This document shows positions 61,455 through 64,000 of a stretch of DNA of 64,000 nt, piece by piece; the stretch's first letter is position 1; each line of letters begins with the position of its first letter. The DNA is from Candidatus Chloroploca sp. Khr17 (GTDB lineage Bacteria; Chloroflexota; Chloroflexia; Chloroflexales; Chloroflexaceae). The translations under genes were made by a program, and so were the position numbers. The DNA is taken from NCBI RefSeq assembly GCF_004138165.1, contig NZ_RYFF01000003.1:62001-126000 (forward strand). The letters run 5' to 3'. Below the pieces are notes generated by a model, which was not told the origin of the DNA, ran no database searches, and worked only from the letters and a program-made list of their open reading frames with translations.

Positions 61455-62442
61455 CCTCGAGGACTTGAAAAAAGAGCTCGACTGCCCACGGGTCAAAGTG
61501 TGTTCCCGCTTGCGCCCGCAGATAGGCCAGAACATCTTGCTCGGGCCAGCCACGGCGATAGGGACGATCAGAACGCAGGGCGTCCCAGACATCGACAACC
61601 GCAAAGAGCCGCGCCGCCAGCGGAATAGCGCTGCCCGCCAGAGCACACGGGTAGCCTGTCCCGTCCCACTTTTCGTGGTGGCAATAAGGAATAGCGAGCG
61701 CTGGTTGCAGATAGGCGATCGGCGCAATCATATCGTAGGCATACTGCGGATGCTGGTGCATAATGGCCCACTCTTCTGCGGTCAATGGCCCTGGTTTGAG
61801 CAGGATCGCATCAGGAATGCCGAGTTTGCCAATATCATGCAGCAACGCCCCACGCCGAATCGCGGTCAATTCAGGTTCAGTGATGCCAGCGGCGCGGGCC
61901 ATACGTACGGTCATCTCGGTCACACGCAATGAGTGGCCCTCGGTCTCTTTGTCACGCAGATCAAGGGCATGCACCCAACCTTCGATGGTCGCATCATAGC
62001 TCGCGATCAACTCCTCGTGGGCACGCTGCAAAGCGGCGCGCTCTTCGAGCAGGCTCCGATAGCGATTGAGCCGCGTAATCGTCTTGACCCGTGCCCGCAA
62101 CTCGGCCCGTTTGAAGGGTTTGCTAATGAAATCATCGGCCCCGGCCTCGATCCCACGCAGCCGCGACTCTGAGTCATCGAGGGCCGTGACCATCACGACA
62201 GGGACTTCGGCCAGATGCGGATCGGCGCGCAGGTGCCGGCACACTTCAAAGCCATCCATGCCTGGCATCATCACATCAAGCAAAATTACGTCAGGCGTCA
62301 GAGCACTTGCTTGCTGCAACGCTTCAGGGCCATCAGCCGCAAACGCCAGGGTATAGCCCTGCCCATAAAGCAGATCTTCCAGTGTCTCGCGGCCAATCGG
62401 ATTATCATCAACAATGAGGACAATGCTCGGTGCGGTCATCAT
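61438..62442 (-). CDS. Response regulator with HD-GYP output domain
   Basis: I start at MMTAPSIVLIVDD (62442), after an AGGGGGG run; it overlaps the kinase gene by 35 bases. The 334-residue protein has a receiver domain (D53-like aspartate in DVILLDVMMPGMDGFEV, lysine in DDFISKPFKRAELRA) and an HD-GYP domain. The output domain shows ETEGHSLRVTEMTVRMA, HDIGKLGIPDAILLKPG, HPQYAYDMIAP, CHHEKWDGTGYP and FAVVDVWDAL. HD-GYP domains degrade cyclic di-GMP. It is the likely partner of the kinase encoded just upstream. The C-terminus derives from a repeat. Confidence 0.93.
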   Translation of the reverse strand: MMTAPSIVLIVDDNPIGRETLEDLLYGQGYTLAFAADGPEALQQASALTPDVILLDVMMPGMDGFEVCRHLRADPHLAEVPVVMVTALDDSESRLRGIEAGADDFISKPFKRAELRARVKTITRLNRYRSLLEERAALQRAHEELIASYDATIEGWVHALDLRDKETEGHSLRVTEMTVRMARAAGITEPELTAIRRGALLHDIGKLGIPDAILLKPGPLTAEEWAIMHQHPQYAYDMIAPIAYLQPALAIPYCHHEKWDGTGYPCALAGSAIPLAARLFAVVDVWDALRSDRPYRRGWPEQDVLAYLRAQAGTHFDPWAVELFFQVLEAMPCK

Positions 62443-64000
62443 AGCCCCCCTGCGGATGATCGAGAAGCCGCTCAATCGTCTCGACCAAGCCACGCAGACT
62501 CACCGGTTTCGTGAGATACTCACTCGCCCCCGCCTCCATGCAGCGCTCACGATCCCCGGGCATCGCAAGAGCCGTCAGCGCAATAATCGGCGTCAGCGTA
62601 AAAGTAGGATCGGCGCGCAACTGCCGAATCGCCTCGAGTCCATCTAATTCAGGCATCTGAATATCCATGAGCACGAGATCGGGGGGCGTCTCGGCAGCCA
62701 GGTCAAGGGCTTCACGCCCATTACGTGCCACCGAGAGCCGATAGCCTTTGTCTTGCAGATAGTCACCAAGCGCAACAATATTGACTTCGTTATCTTCGGC
62801 CATCAGGATGTGGGTTGCTGATGGGCGTCGTGCCGGTGCTGAAGCAATGACAACCGCTTCACGTGGTGCTTGAGGCTTATGCACCGCAACCCCAAGCGCC
62901 CGGCGCAGGGTCTCGCGCGAGATGGGCTTCACCAGATATTCGGCCGCCCCGGCCGCCAGGCCACTCACCCGATCATCAACTACCGAGATAATAATCACCG
63001 GTATCACATGCAAGACTGGATCAGCCTTGAGTTGGGCCAGGATCTCCCAGCCTGATTGCTCGGGCATCTGGAGATCAAGGAAAATGACATCAGGATGCAG
63101 ACGAGCAACCTGCTCAACGGCCCCGACACCCCGACCATAGATCACCGCATGGATGTTGAGTTCCTCAAGGTACCGGGCGATCTGTTCACCGGCCGTTTCC
63201 GAGTCTTCAATCACCAGCGCCGAGCGGAGCTCGTCGGAAGCAGGCGCGTCTGCCGACTTGGTCGGCAAGCGTGCTGGAACCGTAGGAAGCGGTGGATAGG
63301 GTAGCGCGACCGTAAAGCAACTGCCCTTGCCTGGTTCGCTCGTCACCGTGACACTGCCCCCGTGCAACTCAACCAGCCGTCGCACCAGCGCGAGGCCAAG
63401 ACCAGTCCCTTCATGCTGACGGCTCAGGCTCGAGTCGAGCTGCATAAAGGGTTTGAAGAGTTGGGCTATGCCTTCGGGTTCCATGCCAATGCCGGTATCC
63501 TCAACCGCAAAACGGATCGCCCCCTCGCCCGCCTGCGCCTCGACGCACAGACTCACCCGGCCCCCTGACAGGGTAAATTTTACCGCATTGCTGAGGAGAT
63601 TGACAAGGATCTGCTTGAGGCGCTTGGGGTCGGCTTCAACGCGCGCCTGGGGTTCATTGATCTGCATGTGCAACTGGATCTGCTTTTTATTGGCGAGTTC
63701 TTTAACAAAGACCATACTCGCTTCGCAGATGTCGCTCACCAGCAGGGTTTCGGGTTGCAGATCCATGCGTCCGGCTTCAACCTTCGAGAGATCGAGAATA
63801 TCGTTGATCAAGGCAAGCAAGTGGCGACCACTCACTTCGATATTGCGTAGCGAGGCCTGCTGGCGTTCATTGAGCGGACCACGCAGTTGTTCCAGCAAAC
63901 CTTCACTCAAGGCCAGGATCGCATTGAGCGGCGTGCGCAACTCGTGGCTCATATTGGCAAGAAAGTCATCTTTGGCACGCACAGCGCGGGCAAGTTCCAG
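62408..64000 (-). CDS. Hybrid sensor histidine kinase with two receiver domains (5' end outside window)
   Basis: The frame runs off the right edge, so any sensor domains are missing. The visible 530 residues have HisKA with SHELRTPLNAILALSE, HATPase with NLLSNAVKFTLSGG, DTGIGMEPEGIAQ and a GTGLGLALVRRL box. Two receiver domains follow: ALVIEDSETAGEQ with FLDLQMPEQSGWE, and HILMAEDNEVN with LMDIQMPELDGLEA. Phosphotransfer within the chain, and to the HD-GYP protein encoded downstream with 35 bases overlap, is the expected circuit. Confidence 0.93.
   Translation of the reverse strand: MELARAVRAKDDFLANMSHELRTPLNAILALSEGLLEQLRGPLNERQQASLRNIEVSGRHLLALINDILDLSKVEAGRMDLQPETLLVSDICEASMVFVKELANKKQIQLHMQINEPQARVEADPKRLKQILVNLLSNAVKFTLSGGRVSLCVEAQAGEGAIRFAVEDTGIGMEPEGIAQLFKPFMQLDSSLSRQHEGTGLGLALVRRLVELHGGSVTVTSEPGKGSCFTVALPYPPLPTVPARLPTKSADAPASDELRSALVIEDSETAGEQIARYLEELNIHAVIYGRGVGAVEQVARLHPDVIFLDLQMPEQSGWEILAQLKADPVLHVIPVIIISVVDDRVSGLAAGAAEYLVKPISRETLRRALGVAVHKPQAPREAVVIASAPARRPSATHILMAEDNEVNIVALGDYLQDKGYRLSVARNGREALDLAAETPPDLVLMDIQMPELDGLEAIRQLRADPTFTLTPIIALTALAMPGDRERCMEAGASEYLTKPVSLRGLVETIERLLDHPQGGYDDRTEHCPHC

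Overview
The window reads as chromosomal DNA of a Chloroflexota bacterium, most likely of the Chloroflexales (phototrophic, Chloroflexus/Oscillochloris-like). This is inferred from gene content and style: GC-rich coding regions, secreted proteins of a Chloroflexota type ending in a short aromatic-(L/M)-P-(L/I) motif, a BicA-type bicarbonate transporter, STAND regulators, XisH/XisI and Uma2 genes, and many intergenic repeat families. No rRNA or photosynthesis gene is present to prove it. The window starts inside a pullulanase gene and ends inside a hybrid histidine kinase gene.

Layout. 0-9 kb (+ strand mostly): end of a pullulanase, a Cache-domain protein fused to a pentameric ligand-gated channel-like module, membrane proteins, an M50B-like metalloprotease and an XRE/NB-ARC/TPR regulator, closed by a six-copy 95-96 bp repeat array. 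9.2-18.2 kb (- strand): a heparinase II/III-like gene split by one in-frame TAG, a 1342-residue secreted protein, a transglutaminase-like enzyme and a second M50B-like protein. 18.4-24.5 kb: dnaA, a candidate origin with DnaA boxes, scpB, an arsenate-detoxifying GAPDH-arsJ pair, bioY and a tRNA-Arg(CCU). 24.5-30.9 kb: a coupled operon of a large TPR protein, a conserved unknown, a SUMF1-like protein and a Nudix hydrolase, preceded by a zinc dehydrogenase.

30.9-44.4 kb is an accessory island. It holds a tyrosine recombinase with a lox-like palindrome (14-7-14) at its 5' end, HicBA, MazEF-like and MntA/HepT toxin-antitoxin genes (several broken), Uma2 nucleases, XisH/XisI, an integron-type attC site with a downstream ASCH-domain cassette, an IS3 remnant, more palindromic repeats and a Type IIG restriction-methylation enzyme. 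44.5-64 kb returns to core functions: a GT-C-like membrane protein, BicA, adenosine deaminase, prfA, rpsU, apt, a chagasin-type inhibitor, a glycosyltransferase and signal peptidase I. It then has an AmrS-like protein that lost its radical-SAM cysteines, a PstI/BsuBI-type methyltransferase-endonuclease fusion behind a consensus promoter with an embedded operator-like repeat, an Lgt-like/TlpA pair, an HD-GYP response regulator and the hybrid kinase.

Genes that plainly work together are GAPDH-ArsJ (4 bp overlap), the TPR/unknown/SUMF1/Nudix operon, the toxin-antitoxin pairs, XisH-XisI, TlpA-Lgt-like, and the kinase with the HD-GYP regulator. Intergenic space is dominated by repeat families: long perfect hairpins with a GCCAGC-NNN-GCTGGC tip, AGACCT-GTG-AGGTCT palindromes, CCTTTGCGC elements, GGGCGCAGCAG elements, and an inverted pair of about 155 bp. 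All functional calls rest on reading the sequence and family knowledge; no database search was run.
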